Shown: in pieces, positions 34,505 through 42,963 of the stretch
Position numbering within the stretch: position 1 is the stretch's first letter
Layout of the letters: the number at the start of each line of letters is the position of its first letter
From: CAZFOB01 sp964520325
GTDB taxonomy: Bacteria > Actinomycetota > JAICYB01
Reading direction: 5' to 3'
DNA: 64,000 bases
Assembly (NCBI GenBank): GCA_964520325.1
Contig: CAZFOB010000009.1
Coordinates: 1-64,000 of the forward strand
Made by a program: the position numbers and the translations under genes
Notes under the pieces: model-generated
The model's database searches: none
What the model saw: only the letters and a program-made list of their open reading frames with translations
What the model was told of the DNA's origin: nothing

Positions 34505-35746
34505 TCAGCTCCACAGGGCGCAGATCGGCACCGCCCAGATCCGGTGGTCCAGCTCGTAGATGTGTTTGCCGGTGTGGAGAACGAGACCGGCGATGAACCG
34601 GTCATCTGTTGCGTCGCGGAACCATCTGAGATGGACGGCAGCGTCGGCTCGAGGGGCGGCGTCCGCTTTGACCTCGACCCCTATCAGGTCTCCCGTTCCG
34701 AGTTCGGCGACAAGGTCCACCTCGTGGCGCCCGCTTTCGTATCGAACGTGATGCAGACGCGGACGAGTCGCCTCGAGAGCCGCCTCCGGTCGGATCTGGG
34801 AGACGACGAACGTGTCGAGCAGTCGACCGAGGAGAGTGCCGTCGCGCATGACGCCGTTGACGTCCACTCCAAGAGCACCAGTGACAAGCGACGGATCCAC
34901 CAGGTGACGCTTTGATCCCCTCGTAAGACGCTTGAGACGATTCGATGTCCAAGCCGGCAGCGCCTCGAGCACGAGGAGATCGCGGAGAAGTCGGTCGTAT
35001 GCGGCACCGGTCGCTTTGTTGATCCCCGCGGCCTCGTGCAAGGTCCGCGCATCAACGACGCAGCTCGTGTGGATGGCTAGAGCCTCCAGGTAGCGGCGAA
35101 GCCGGGAAGGATCGCGTCCTGCCTCGACTTGCGTCGCATCGCGCGTCACCAGCTGATCTACGTAGCTCGAGATCCATCGCGAACGATTGGCGTCGGACAG
35201 CTCCGCCATCTCCGGGAACCCGCCGCGCAGGGCAAGCTCAAGGTAGCCGCGGAGGTCCGGCACTTCGGGTGGGACGGTCAACGCCCCCACGCCGTCGTTT
35301 CGGATACGGCCGAAGAACGGGTCGAGCCTTCGATGACTCAACTCGGCGACGGTCAGGCCGAACATCGTGAGCCGGACGAGACGACCGGTACCGGGCCAGG
35401 TCGGGGCGTCGATATCTCCCCGAACCGAACCCGTCACTATGTACCGCCCCGGCCGTGGTTCGTCATCCACCGCGCGTTTCACTGCGGAGAGGACTTCCGG
35501 GACCGCCTGCCACTCGTCGAGAAGAACTGGCTCGTCCAGCCCACGCAGCGCCGCGTCCGGGTCGGCACGAAACGCGACGGCCTCGACCTCGCTATCCAGC
35601 CGGACGACCGTCCGAGCGAAACGCCTGGCTGTAGTCGTCTTGCCCGTCGCTCTCGGACCGACGAGCAAGATGGCTGGCACCTCCTTCAACAGCTCGTCGA
35701 TTCCCTGGTCTACGAGCCTCGGGATGTACGCCTTGGGGTCGTTCAC
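34505..35746 (-). CDS. AAA ATPase with DUF4143 nuclease-like C-terminus
   Basis: Walker A is GPRATGKTTTA (30-40) and Walker B follows in PVLLDEWQAVPEVLSAVKRA. A winged-helix-like middle (THSCVVDARTLHEAAGINKA) leads to a DUF4143 domain ending RHEVDLVAELGTGDLIGVEV, with the EVD...ExK signature of restriction-like folds. The family is widespread in mobile and toxin-antitoxin islands, and its cellular role is unproven. The gene lies exactly between two copies of a 71-bp direct repeat, which suggests it was inserted here. 413 aa, intact. Confidence 0.84.
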   Translation of the reverse strand: MNDPKAYIPRLVDQGIDELLKEVPAILLVGPRATGKTTTARRFARTVVRLDSEVEAVAFRADPDAALRGLDEPVLLDEWQAVPEVLSAVKRAVDDEPRPGRYIVTGSVRGDIDAPTWPGTGRLVRLTMFGLTVAELSHRRLDPFFGRIRNDGVGALTVPPEVPDLRGYLELALRGGFPEMAELSDANRSRWISSYVDQLVTRDATQVEAGRDPSRLRRYLEALAIHTSCVVDARTLHEAAGINKATGAAYDRLLRDLLVLEALPAWTSNRLKRLTRGSKRHLVDPSLVTGALGVDVNGVMRDGTLLGRLLDTFVVSQIRPEAALEATRPRLHHVRYESGRHEVDLVAELGTGDLIGVEVKADAAPRADAAVHLRWFRDATDDRFIAGLVLHTGKHIYELDHRIWAVPICALWS

Positions 35747-35823
35747 CCACCGATGATAGCCTTCACACGCACCTTACGACAACCTCTATACGCAGCTATG
35801 ACTGATCAGATTCCGCATTTGCC

Positions 35824-36777
35824 TCAGGTCAGAAGGCGGAAGAGTCGCGACCAGACGGAGCCGAGTCTTGATCCAAGCGTCGGCCCGCCCTTGGGCAACG
35901 GCGCAACGAGAGCGGCGACGTCGATGGACGGCTCTTCGGCCACGACGAGCCAGCTCTGCCCAGCGCCTTCCCATGCCCACGTCCCCGGACCGGGCCCGAC
36001 GAATACTCCGCGATCGGTCGTCGCCGCAAAGCCGTCGGGCAACCGTCGTCCGCCGGGCGTTCGGAAGACCGAGAGCGCGTGCAATCCGTCGCTGTACACC
36101 CACTGCTCGGCCCCCGTGCCGTCCACGTCGAGCGCGTACGTCGCCTTCAGGTCGTAGGAGCCGGCGAGTCGATCCGGAGCATCGGAAACGAAGATCTCGC
36201 GCACCGGAACGACGATCGTCTCCGTAGGGTCGGACGGACCGGGATCGCCCCACTTCATCTCGATGACGGTAGACATCGCGACGACGCCACCGTTGTTGTC
36301 GTAGAGATCGCGTCGGTACACAACGCCGGACGGCTCGTGGATCCACCAGCGCTCGGCCATGCGGCCGTCCCGGCGACGAGTGAGCGTGAGCGGGACCAAT
36401 GACTCACCGAGCAACTCCTCAACAGGCGCGGTCGCCACGTCGTACTTCTCGAGGACGCTTCTCGCGTCGAGGTCGACGAGCTCGCCGGCGGCCTCGTCGT
36501 CCGACCAATGACGCGCGCCCGCACGGACGTGGCGGCCTTGCGGCGACGAGCGGACGTCGAGCAAGGCGTTCGACTGCGGCTCTCCGTAGTACGCCACCAT
36601 CTGCGTCGCGTGGTACGACTCCGAAGCAGCCCCCACACGCGTGAGCAACGCGCGAACACGCGAAGCGGAAGCCTCCTGCGCGACCGCGGATGGTGCGCGC
36701 AGCTGCAGTCCGGCGCTTCCTATGACGACGATCGACACAGCGAACGCGAGCAGATCGACTCTGCCGCGACGGGTCAT
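35824..36777 (-). CDS. RseB/MucB-like sigma-factor regulatory protein
   Basis: An N-terminal signal/anchor (FAVSIVVIGSAGLQLRAPSA) precedes an exported beta-rich domain. Segments such as VVYRRDLYDNNGGVVAMSTV and RLPDGFAATTDRG resemble the MucB/RseB lipid-sensor fold. It is coupled to the anti-sigma gene by ATGA, and in known systems RseB-type proteins shield the anti-sigma factor from proteolysis. The C-terminus carries the direct repeat. The similarity is moderate, so the exact role is inferred from fold and operon. Confidence 0.68.
   Translation of the reverse strand: MTRRGRVDLLAFAVSIVVIGSAGLQLRAPSAVAQEASASRVRALLTRVGAASESYHATQMVAYYGEPQSNALLDVRSSPQGRHVRAGARHWSDDEAAGELVDLDARSVLEKYDVATAPVEELLGESLVPLTLTRRRDGRMAERWWIHEPSGVVYRRDLYDNNGGVVAMSTVIEMKWGDPGPSDPTETIVVPVREIFVSDAPDRLAGSYDLKATYALDVDGTGAEQWVYSDGLHALSVFRTPGGRRLPDGFAATTDRGVFVGPGPGTWAWEGAGQSWLVVAEEPSIDVAALVAPLPKGGPTLGSRLGSVWSRLFRLLT
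35846..35916. repeat. direct repeat copy 2 (71 bp), inside the RseB-like gene
   Basis: Partner of 34358-34428. It encodes VAALVAPLPKGGPTLGSRLG near the C-terminus of the RseB-like protein, so this is the ancestral copy and the other is the duplicate. Confidence 0.9.
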
Positions 36778-37235
36778 CTGTCCGTTACCGCGATGAGGAC
36801 GTCGGCACCGGACTCAACACCAGAGCGCACGCCGACGTGACGCTCGATAAGTGCATCGACCGGCAACGGATCGGCGGCCTGGCTGGGAACGACGAGCCCC
36901 GACAATGTGATACCGACGGCTGTGACCGCGGCAGCCAGCGCGACCCAGCGCCGCCTTCCGGAGAAAACCCCGGAGAGCAGCAGAGATGCGGCACGGCCTC
37001 CGAAGGTGGCCCGGGACGGCTGGAGCACGTCGGCGACGAAGGTCTCCGGCGCGATCAGTCGCGGGAGATCGCCGATCATGCCATGGATGTGCGAGAACTC
37101 GTCGGCGGCTTCACGACAGTCTCCGCACTCCTGCAGGTGCTCGTGCACCATGCGGCGCTGGTCGGCATCAAGCTCGCCGTCGATCAACGCCGAGAGGATC
37201 TCCCGCTCGACGTGGCGGCTCATATAGAAGCTCAC
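36774..37235 (-). CDS. membrane anti-sigma factor with zinc-binding (ZAS) motif
   Basis: The N-terminal domain has the ZAS signature H33-x3-C37-x2-C40 in VHEHLQECGDCREA, used to hold an ECF sigma factor. A single membrane span follows (WVALAAAVTAVGITLSGLVV), then a short exported tail. ATG 37235 overlaps the sigma gene stop by four bases and the stop overlaps the next gene likewise, so the three genes form one coupled operon. Stress-triggered release by regulated proteolysis is known for the family. Confidence 0.86.
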   Translation of the reverse strand: MSFYMSRHVEREILSALIDGELDADQRRMVHEHLQECGDCREAADEFSHIHGMIGDLPRLIAPETFVADVLQPSRATFGGRAASLLLSGVFSGRRRWVALAAAVTAVGITLSGLVVPSQAADPLPVDALIERHVGVRSGVESGADVLIAVTDR

Positions 37236-37831
37236 GGGCGCGCCTCCCCGGCATCGTCGACGTAGGACTCGAGGAGCTGCCGCAGCGCTTCCCGTCCTCG
37301 GTGGATGCGCGACCGCACCGTGCCCGCGGGGATGCCGACGATCTCGGCGATCTCGTCGTACGACCGTCCCTCGAGATCTCTGAGGACGACGGCCTCCCGA
37401 TACTCGGGAGACAGCTTCACGAGCGCGCGTTGCACGACGTCGTGGAGCTCTGCGCGCTGTACCTCCTCTTCCACGATCCTGCCCGTTCGCATCCCGGGAG
37501 GCTCGTCGCCGAGCTCGTCTTCGCGAAGACGTTTGCGCTTGCGGAGCCGGTCACGGAACGCATTGACGGTCGTCCGATACAGCCAGCCCTCGAAATTGCC
37601 CTCGCGATACTTCGACAAGCCCTTGTGGAGCCTGATCAAGACGTCCTGTGCCAGATCTCGGGCTTCCTCGTCGTCGCCGGTCAGGCGGTAGGCCATCGTG
37701 TAGACCACGTCGGCGAACTTGGCGACAACGTCGGCCCATTCCATATTGGCCATCTGCGGCGGGACGTCCCGTGGCGGGACGCCGGCGCCACCTCCACCGA
37801 CGTTGCGAGAAAGGACGAGTGTGTGCGGCAT
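37232..37831 (-). CDS. ECF-type RNA polymerase sigma factor
   Basis: Region 2 is VVYTMAYRLTGDDEEARDLA then GNFEGWLYRTTVNAFRDRLR. Region 4 is LSPEYREAVVLRDLEGRSYD then IPAGTVRSRIHRGREALRQL. The set is SigE-like. ATG 37831 is used as an outer start; ATG 37753 (MANMEWADVV), where conservation begins, is equally possible. It heads the sigma/anti-sigma/RseB-like operon and has a fitting ECF promoter just upstream. It should direct envelope-stress or similar genes, perhaps the divergent SDR and VanW genes. Confidence 0.86.
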   Translation of the reverse strand: MPHTLVLSRNVGGGGAGVPPRDVPPQMANMEWADVVAKFADVVYTMAYRLTGDDEEARDLAQDVLIRLHKGLSKYREGNFEGWLYRTTVNAFRDRLRKRKRLREDELGDEPPGMRTGRIVEEEVQRAELHDVVQRALVKLSPEYREAVVLRDLEGRSYDEIAEIVGIPAGTVRSRIHRGREALRQLLESYVDDAGEARP

Positions 37832-37847
37832 GAGCGCTCGCCCGGCC

Positions 37848-37873
37848 AACGTCCGCCACGAGTCGTCGGTTCC
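37848..37873 (-). promoter_or_regulatory. candidate ECF promoter of the sigma operon
   Basis: Read on the minus strand, GGAACC (37868-37873) is followed by 16 bases and CGTT (37848-37851). GGAAC-N16/17-CGTT is the consensus of the SigE/SigH-like ECF group, so the operon is probably autoregulated. Short motif, so chance is possible. Confidence 0.4.
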
Positions 37874-37946
37874 ATTCACAAGGTTTGACCTGCGCTAATG
37901 CTACTCCCGACCTCCACCCGACCTCCCCTGTGGCCACCTCTATGCT

Positions 37947-38939
37947 GTGTTCGTGCGATACCTGATCACCGGCGGCGCCGGCTTCATCGGAAGCCACCTC
38001 GGTGAGGTGCTCGTCGAACGCGGTGACGAGGTCGTCGCCCTCGACAACCTTACGACCGGTCGTGAACGCAATTTCGCAACGCTTCTGGCCGGCCCCCGCT
38101 TCCGCTTCGAGAACGGAAGCATCCTCGACGAACCATTCGTCGACGACCTCGTCTCCGGATGTGACGTCGTCGTGCATCTCGCTGCTGCGGTGGGCGTGCG
38201 GCTCATCATCGACGAGCCGCTCCAGTCGATGCGAACCAACGTCCGCGGCACCGAGATCGTGCTCGAAGCCGCCCATCGCCACGGCACCAAGACCCTCATC
38301 GCCTCCACGTCGGAGGTCTACGGGAAGACGACAGAGCGCATGCACGAGCAGGCCGATCGCGTTCTCGGGCCGATCACGATCGCGCGATGGTCATACTCTG
38401 TCGCCAAGGCGCTCGACGAGCACATGGCGCTCGCGTACTGGCGCGAAGAAGCGCTGCCGACGGTCGTCGTCCGGTTCTTCAACACCGTCGGCCCGCGCCA
38501 GACCGGAGCCTACGCCGGCGTCCTGCCGCGTCTGGTCGCACAAGCCATCGGCGGTGAGGACCTCACCATCTACGGTGACGGAACCCAAACCAGATGCTTC
38601 TGCGACGTCGGCGACGTGGTACGCGCCGTGGCCGGGCTCCTCGATGCGGACGAGGCCGTCGGCGAGGTGTTCAACGTCGGCTCCGAAGAAGAAGTCACGA
38701 TGCTCGAGCTCGCCGAGCGAGTCGTGAAGCTGACGGGCTCAGCGTCGCGGGTCGTGCACATCCCGTTCGAGCAGGTATACGGAACCAACTACGAAGACAT
38801 CAGCAGACGCGCTCCCGACACCGCCAAGGTCCGCCGGCTCTTGGCGTGGGAACCGCAGTACGACCTCAACGCGATCATCAAGCGAACCATCGAGTACGCG
38901 CGAGACGTTGGACCCTCGGCCCTGCTGGGTACGGGATAA
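37947..38939 (+). CDS. NAD-dependent nucleotide-sugar epimerase/dehydratase (SDR)
   Basis: YLITGGAGFIGSHLGEVLVE is the NAD loop; IASTSEVYG and WSYSVAKALDEH supply the catalytic Ser/Tyr/Lys; RFFNTVGPRQTGAYAGVLPR is the substrate-binding stretch. The set resembles UDP-glucose 4-epimerase and UDP-glucuronate decarboxylase. GTG at 37947 or 37953 is the start. It is divergent from the ECF sigma operon and 69 bases ahead of the VanW gene. Not closely related to the SDR at 23807. Confidence 0.85.
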   Translation: MFVRYLITGGAGFIGSHLGEVLVERGDEVVALDNLTTGRERNFATLLAGPRFRFENGSILDEPFVDDLVSGCDVVVHLAAAVGVRLIIDEPLQSMRTNVRGTEIVLEAAHRHGTKTLIASTSEVYGKTTERMHEQADRVLGPITIARWSYSVAKALDEHMALAYWREEALPTVVVRFFNTVGPRQTGAYAGVLPRLVAQAIGGEDLTIYGDGTQTRCFCDVGDVVRAVAGLLDADEAVGEVFNVGSEEEVTMLELAERVVKLTGSASRVVHIPFEQVYGTNYEDISRRAPDTAKVRRLLAWEPQYDLNAIIKRTIEYARDVGPSALLGTG

Positions 38940-38975
38940 CATTCACGAGCAAGTGGCTCGGACGAGTGGGCGGCC

Positions 38976-39014
38976 CTTCATGTAAGGACCGCCGTGGGGC
39001 GCCCTTACATGAAG
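38976..39014 (+). promoter_or_regulatory. 12-bp inverted repeat enclosing the vanW-family start codon
   Basis: CTTCATGTAAGG (38976-38987) and CCTTACATGAAG (39003-39014) are exact reverse complements with a 15-base loop. The ATG (39009-39011) lies inside the right arm, so a hairpin in the mRNA would hide the start. It could also be a DNA operator. Confidence 0.5.
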
Positions 39015-40880
39015 ATCGGCAAGCTTCGTATCAGTCCGACCAAGCGCGGGTGGACCATCCTGGCGCTGCTCGCGCTGCTGCTGGCGTCCTACGCGGCGGA
39101 CGCAGCCGCTTCGATCGGCAGTGTCCGATCCGGCGTGTCAGCCGGTTCGCTCGACCTCGGTGGCAAGAACCGCGACGAGGCAAGCAAACTGCTCAACGAG
39201 CGAGGACAACTGCTCATCTCGGAGCCCGTTGATCTGTTCGCCGACACCCACAAGATCACCGTTGCGCCGTCGGAGGTGGGATTCCGCCCGGATGCAGACG
39301 AGACGTTGAACGACGCCTACGGCGTCGGACGGCGAGGCAACTTCCTCGTGCGGACGTGGCACCGCATCCGTTCGCTGTTCGGGCGAACCAACGTCGGCTG
39401 GGCAAGCACCCTTGACGACAAAGCGGCGAAGCTCCTCCTGAGCGACTTCGCCTCACGCGTCGACACCGAGGGCGGTGAAGCCGGGATCGACGCACGCGGA
39501 ACAACTCTCGTCGCCGTTGGCGCCGTGCCCGGACGGCGGCTCGACCAGGACCGCGCGATCGCGACCATCATCGACGGGCTCGAATCGTGGCCGCGGCGCT
39601 CGATGGAGCTGCCGATCGCGGTGCGCAACCGCCGGACGACCATCGATGATGCTCGCGATGCCGCGAAGCTTGCCAACGAGTGGGCGCGCGACTCCATCAC
39701 GCTCACGACGCCCGACCGCTCCTCACGCGTTCTCTCGCGCCAGGAGATCGCGAACATGCTCGACGCCATCCCGCGCCGGCGCGGACTCGACTGGACGCTC
39801 GAACTCCGCTTCTCCCCTACCAAGGTCAAGGCAGCGCTCGGCGACGAGATGAAGGCCTTCGAGCGTGGAGCCAAAGACGCCGGCTTCGCGGTCAGCGGTG
39901 TCAACGCGAGCGTCGTCGCCGGGTCCGCCGGAAGGAAATTCGATGCGAACGCCACAGCTGCCCGCCTCGCCTCAGTAGCCGATCGCGATGACGATCGCAC
40001 GGCTCGCGCCGAGTTCGCGGAAGTCGAGCCGGAACTCACGACGGAGGAGGCCAAAGATCTCAACATCCACGAGCTCGTCTCCTCGTTCACCACTCAGCAT
40101 CCGTGCTGCGCGCCGCGCGTGGCCAACATCCACAAGATGGCCGACAAGGTCAACGGTGCGATCGTAAAGCCGGGCGGCACCTTCTCGCTCAACGGACACG
40201 TCGGCGAGCGCAAGGTCGAGAACGGTTACGCCCTCGCACCGATGATCTTCGACGGCGAGTTCCGCGATTCCGTAGGAGGCGGTGTTTCGCAATTCGCGAC
40301 GACGCTCTTCAATGCCGTGTTCTTCGGCGGCTATCGGTTCGAGACCTACAAAGCGCACACCTACTTCATCTCCCGCTACCCGCCGGGACGTGAAGCCACC
40401 GTCTCATGGCCCGCTCCCGACCTGCGATTCACCGACAACTCGACGTCGGGGATCCTCATCAAGACCAGCTACGGCAACGACTCGATCACCGTGAGCCTCT
40501 ACGGCGATAAGGAAGGCAAGACGGTGACTGCCGAAGCCGGTCCGCGAACCGATCCAACCAAGCCCGAGGAGCAGCGTGAGGAGAACCCCGACCTGAAGCC
40601 CGGTGAAGAACGGGTCAAGCAGAAGGGAGTCGATGGGTTCGACATCATCGTGACGCGCGTGATCTCGCAGGACGGAGAAGAGACCCGTCAGCGGTTCTTC
40701 ACCCGCTACAAGGCAGAGCCGCACATCATCGAGTTCGGTCCGGGACCGTCTCCATCACCTTCGCCCTCACCCTCGGGCTCACCGGCGAGCTCACCGTCGC
40801 CGTCCGCATCTCCGACTCCGCGCAGGGATCGAGAAACGCCAGAGCCTCCACCGACACCGAAGCCCCCGGCCGCCGAGTAG
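39009..40880 (+). CDS. VanW-family envelope protein with peptidoglycan-binding-like repeats
   Basis: A single N-terminal anchor (GWTILALLALLLASYAADAA) exposes the rest outside. Two PG_binding_4-like domains (about residues 50-330) are followed by the VanW domain, marked by HPCCAPRVANIHKMADKVNG, FSLNGHVGERKVENGYALAP and GGGVSQFATTLFNAVFFGGY. A G5-like stretch (DIIVTRVISQDGEETRQRFF) and a Pro/Ser repeat tail end the protein. Members act at the cell wall, but their reaction is unknown. ATG 39009 (MKIGKLRISP) is used; GTG 38994 is possible. 623 aa. Confidence 0.85.
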   Translation: MKIGKLRISPTKRGWTILALLALLLASYAADAAASIGSVRSGVSAGSLDLGGKNRDEASKLLNERGQLLISEPVDLFADTHKITVAPSEVGFRPDADETLNDAYGVGRRGNFLVRTWHRIRSLFGRTNVGWASTLDDKAAKLLLSDFASRVDTEGGEAGIDARGTTLVAVGAVPGRRLDQDRAIATIIDGLESWPRRSMELPIAVRNRRTTIDDARDAAKLANEWARDSITLTTPDRSSRVLSRQEIANMLDAIPRRRGLDWTLELRFSPTKVKAALGDEMKAFERGAKDAGFAVSGVNASVVAGSAGRKFDANATAARLASVADRDDDRTARAEFAEVEPELTTEEAKDLNIHELVSSFTTQHPCCAPRVANIHKMADKVNGAIVKPGGTFSLNGHVGERKVENGYALAPMIFDGEFRDSVGGGVSQFATTLFNAVFFGGYRFETYKAHTYFISRYPPGREATVSWPAPDLRFTDNSTSGILIKTSYGNDSITVSLYGDKEGKTVTAEAGPRTDPTKPEEQREENPDLKPGEERVKQKGVDGFDIIVTRVISQDGEETRQRFFTRYKAEPHIIEFGPGPSPSPSPSPSGSPASSPSPSASPTPRRDRETPEPPPTPKPPAAE

Positions 40881-40894
40881 ACTCCTCGTCACAC

Positions 40895-40983
40895 AGGGGA
40901 GCTCGGGCGGACCGGGCTGAGAGGGCGGCTTTCCTGCCGCCGACCCTTCGAACCTGATCCGGTCAATACCGGCGAAGGGAGGA
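40895..40983 (+). ncRNA. thiamine pyrophosphate (TPP) riboswitch
   Basis: The THI-box core is unmistakable: CTGAGAGG at 40917-40924 and ACCCTTCGAACCTGATC from 40943, followed by CGGTCAATACCGGCGAAGGG. The last helix strand runs into AAGGGAGG (40975-40982), the ribosome site of the permease gene. TPP binding would therefore probably block translation. No separate terminator hairpin with a T-run is seen. Confidence 0.95.
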
Positions 40984-40988
40984 TCCAG

Positions 40989-42401
40989 ATGGCGCGCACG
41001 ACCTCCGAGGAGCGTCCGTCCGGCTCAGAGCCGGCCGAGTGGGGGATCGATCCCGTCCCACTGGCTCAACGGCGGCTGGGGATGTTCGATACCGGAGCGC
41101 TGTGGGGCAACCTCGGCATCTCTCTTTTGCTTCCGGTCGTGGCCGCGTTCCTCGTTCCCGGCCTGTCGTTTGCGCAAGCGGCGCTCGCGATCGTTGTCGG
41201 CGTGGTCATCGGCAATGCGATGCTCGGATACGCGGGGATGATCGGCGCCGCAACGGGAGCGCCGGCGATGGTGCTCTACCGTCCATCCCTTGGACGTCGC
41301 GGCTCGTACGTGCCGACGGTGCTCAACGTGTTGCAGAACATCGGGTGGGGCTCCTTCGAACTCCTCGTCATCGGTACAGCCGCCGCTGCCATCAGCCAGC
41401 GCCTGCTCGGTGTGTCGATCAAACCCGTCTGGACGGTCGCCTTCGGTGCCGTCGTCACCCTGATGGCCGTGAGCGGACCGCTCGTCGTGGTGCGCCGATG
41501 GATCAGCCGGTATGCGGTATGGCTCGTGATCGCGTCGTCGATCTACCTGACGGCCTACGTCCTTGCGACGATCGACTTCAGCAGGTTCTCGCAGGCGGGC
41601 ACCGGCGGCACGTTCTGGGGCGGCGTCGATCTCGTCGTGGCGATGCCGATCTCGTGGATCCCACTGGCCGCCGACTTCACGCGGTTCTCGAAGACAAAGC
41701 GCGCGGGCTTTCTCGGCACCGCGATCGGCTACGGCGTCGCCCACGCATGGTTCTACCTGCTCGGCGTCCTGCTGATCCTGTCGAACATCGCGAAGGACCC
41801 GGCCGATCCGCTCGGGTTCATCACCGCGATCTTGGCGGTGCCGGCGGGCCTGCTGGCGCTCGGGATCCTGGCCGTAGACGAATCCGACGAAGCCTTCGCC
41901 AACATCTACTCAGCCTCTGTCTCGGTGCAGAACGCGTTCCCGAAGCTGAGCCAGCGCAAGCTCTCCATCGCGCTCGGCGCGATCTGCACGGCGATCGCGC
42001 TCGTCGTGCCGCTCGTGCAGTACGAGAACTTCCTCCTGCTCATCGGCGCCGTCTTCGTCCCGCTGTTCGGTGTGCTGGCCGCGCACTACGCGCTCGTGCG
42101 GCGCGGCTACACGGAGGAGGAGATCTACGCTACGACCACGCACCTCAGACCGTGGGGCATCGTCGCGTGGGTGGCGGGCTTCCTCGCGTACAACTGGCTG
42201 AACCCGGGAACGGTCACGTGGTGGACGTCGGCGATGCAGTGGCTCTTCGCCGACGGCCTCGGTCTGCGATTCCCACTCGGGGCGTCGCTTCCCTGGCTCA
42301 GCGCGACGATCGCGGCGTTCGTGATGGCGTTCGTGATCCAGGGGGCCGAGGCCCTGGTGCGGCCGCCCGAAAGGTCGGCGGCTAAGAGCTCGCTGTTGTG
42401 A
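40989..42401 (+). CDS. cytX: NCS1-family thiamine-precursor (HMP) permease, CytX-like
   Basis: A 470-aa transporter with about 12 membrane spans. It has the NCS1 start (LGMFDTGALWGNLGISLLLP), helix-1/3 residues in YAGMIGAATGAPAMVLYRPS, and NVLQNIGWGSFELLVIG, as in the purine-cytosine permease family. The TPP riboswitch directly upstream shows that it carries a thiamine precursor, most likely hydroxymethylpyrimidine, as CytX proteins do. The last 20 bases overlap the opposing Nudix gene. Confidence 0.9.
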   Translation: MARTTSEERPSGSEPAEWGIDPVPLAQRRLGMFDTGALWGNLGISLLLPVVAAFLVPGLSFAQAALAIVVGVVIGNAMLGYAGMIGAATGAPAMVLYRPSLGRRGSYVPTVLNVLQNIGWGSFELLVIGTAAAAISQRLLGVSIKPVWTVAFGAVVTLMAVSGPLVVVRRWISRYAVWLVIASSIYLTAYVLATIDFSRFSQAGTGGTFWGGVDLVVAMPISWIPLAADFTRFSKTKRAGFLGTAIGYGVAHAWFYLLGVLLILSNIAKDPADPLGFITAILAVPAGLLALGILAVDESDEAFANIYSASVSVQNAFPKLSQRKLSIALGAICTAIALVVPLVQYENFLLLIGAVFVPLFGVLAAHYALVRRGYTEEEIYATTTHLRPWGIVAWVAGFLAYNWLNPGTVTWWTSAMQWLFADGLGLRFPLGASLPWLSATIAAFVMAFVIQGAEALVRPPERSAAKSSLL

Positions 42402-42963
42402 TCTTCTCGATGAGCTGCACGAGCATGCGCGCAGTCGCGCCCCACACGACGTTGCCGTCGACGTCGTACGAGTACAGCGGATAGGGCTGACCGTCACGCA
42501 CGCGCACCTCCTCGCGTCGCCGCGCCGGATCGGCGAACAGATCGAGCGGCGGGCTGAAGACGTGGTCGACTTCACGGACGTCATGGACGAAGTCGTACGG
42601 ATGAGGGATCTCCGCCACGAACGGCCGCACCAAGAACCCAGACACAAACGTCGGGAGGTCGTCGAGCACACCGAGGATCTGCACGTCGCCCGGGTCGAGT
42701 CCCACTTCCTCGTGTGCTTCGCGAAGTGCCGTGCGCAGGAGCGTTTCGTCGCCCTGCTCGTAGCTCCCGCCGGGGAAGCTGACCTGCCCTTGATGGGTGC
42801 GCACGTTCTCGGTGCGCTTGGTCAGCACGACGTGGAGCTGGTCGTCGCGAACGAAGAGTGGGACGAGCACCGCAGCCGGACGGTAATCACCCTCGGGCGG
42901 GGGCCCGTCGTCCTGAGGAAGGGTACGCCTCAGCAGATCGAGGGCCTCGCGACCGAGCGTCAC
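42382..42963 (-). CDS. Nudix hydrolase, CoA pyrophosphatase type
   Basis: The Nudix box is complete: GGSYEQGDETLLRTALREAH then EEVGL, with the REUxEExGU glutamates. Upstream, LTKRTENVRTHQGQVSFPGG matches the UPF0035 motif that marks CoA diphosphatases (NudL, NUDT7). It probably cleaves CoA or oxidised CoA to 4'-phosphopantetheine and 3',5'-ADP. GTG 42963 overlaps the WhiB stop (GTGA), so the two are cotranscribed. Confidence 0.88.
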   Translation of the reverse strand: MTLGREALDLLRRTLPQDDGPPPEGDYRPAAVLVPLFVRDDQLHVVLTKRTENVRTHQGQVSFPGGSYEQGDETLLRTALREAHEEVGLDPGDVQILGVLDDLPTFVSGFLVRPFVAEIPHPYDFVHDVREVDHVFSPPLDLFADPARRREEVRVRDGQPYPLYSYDVDGNVVWGATARMLVQLIEKITTASS

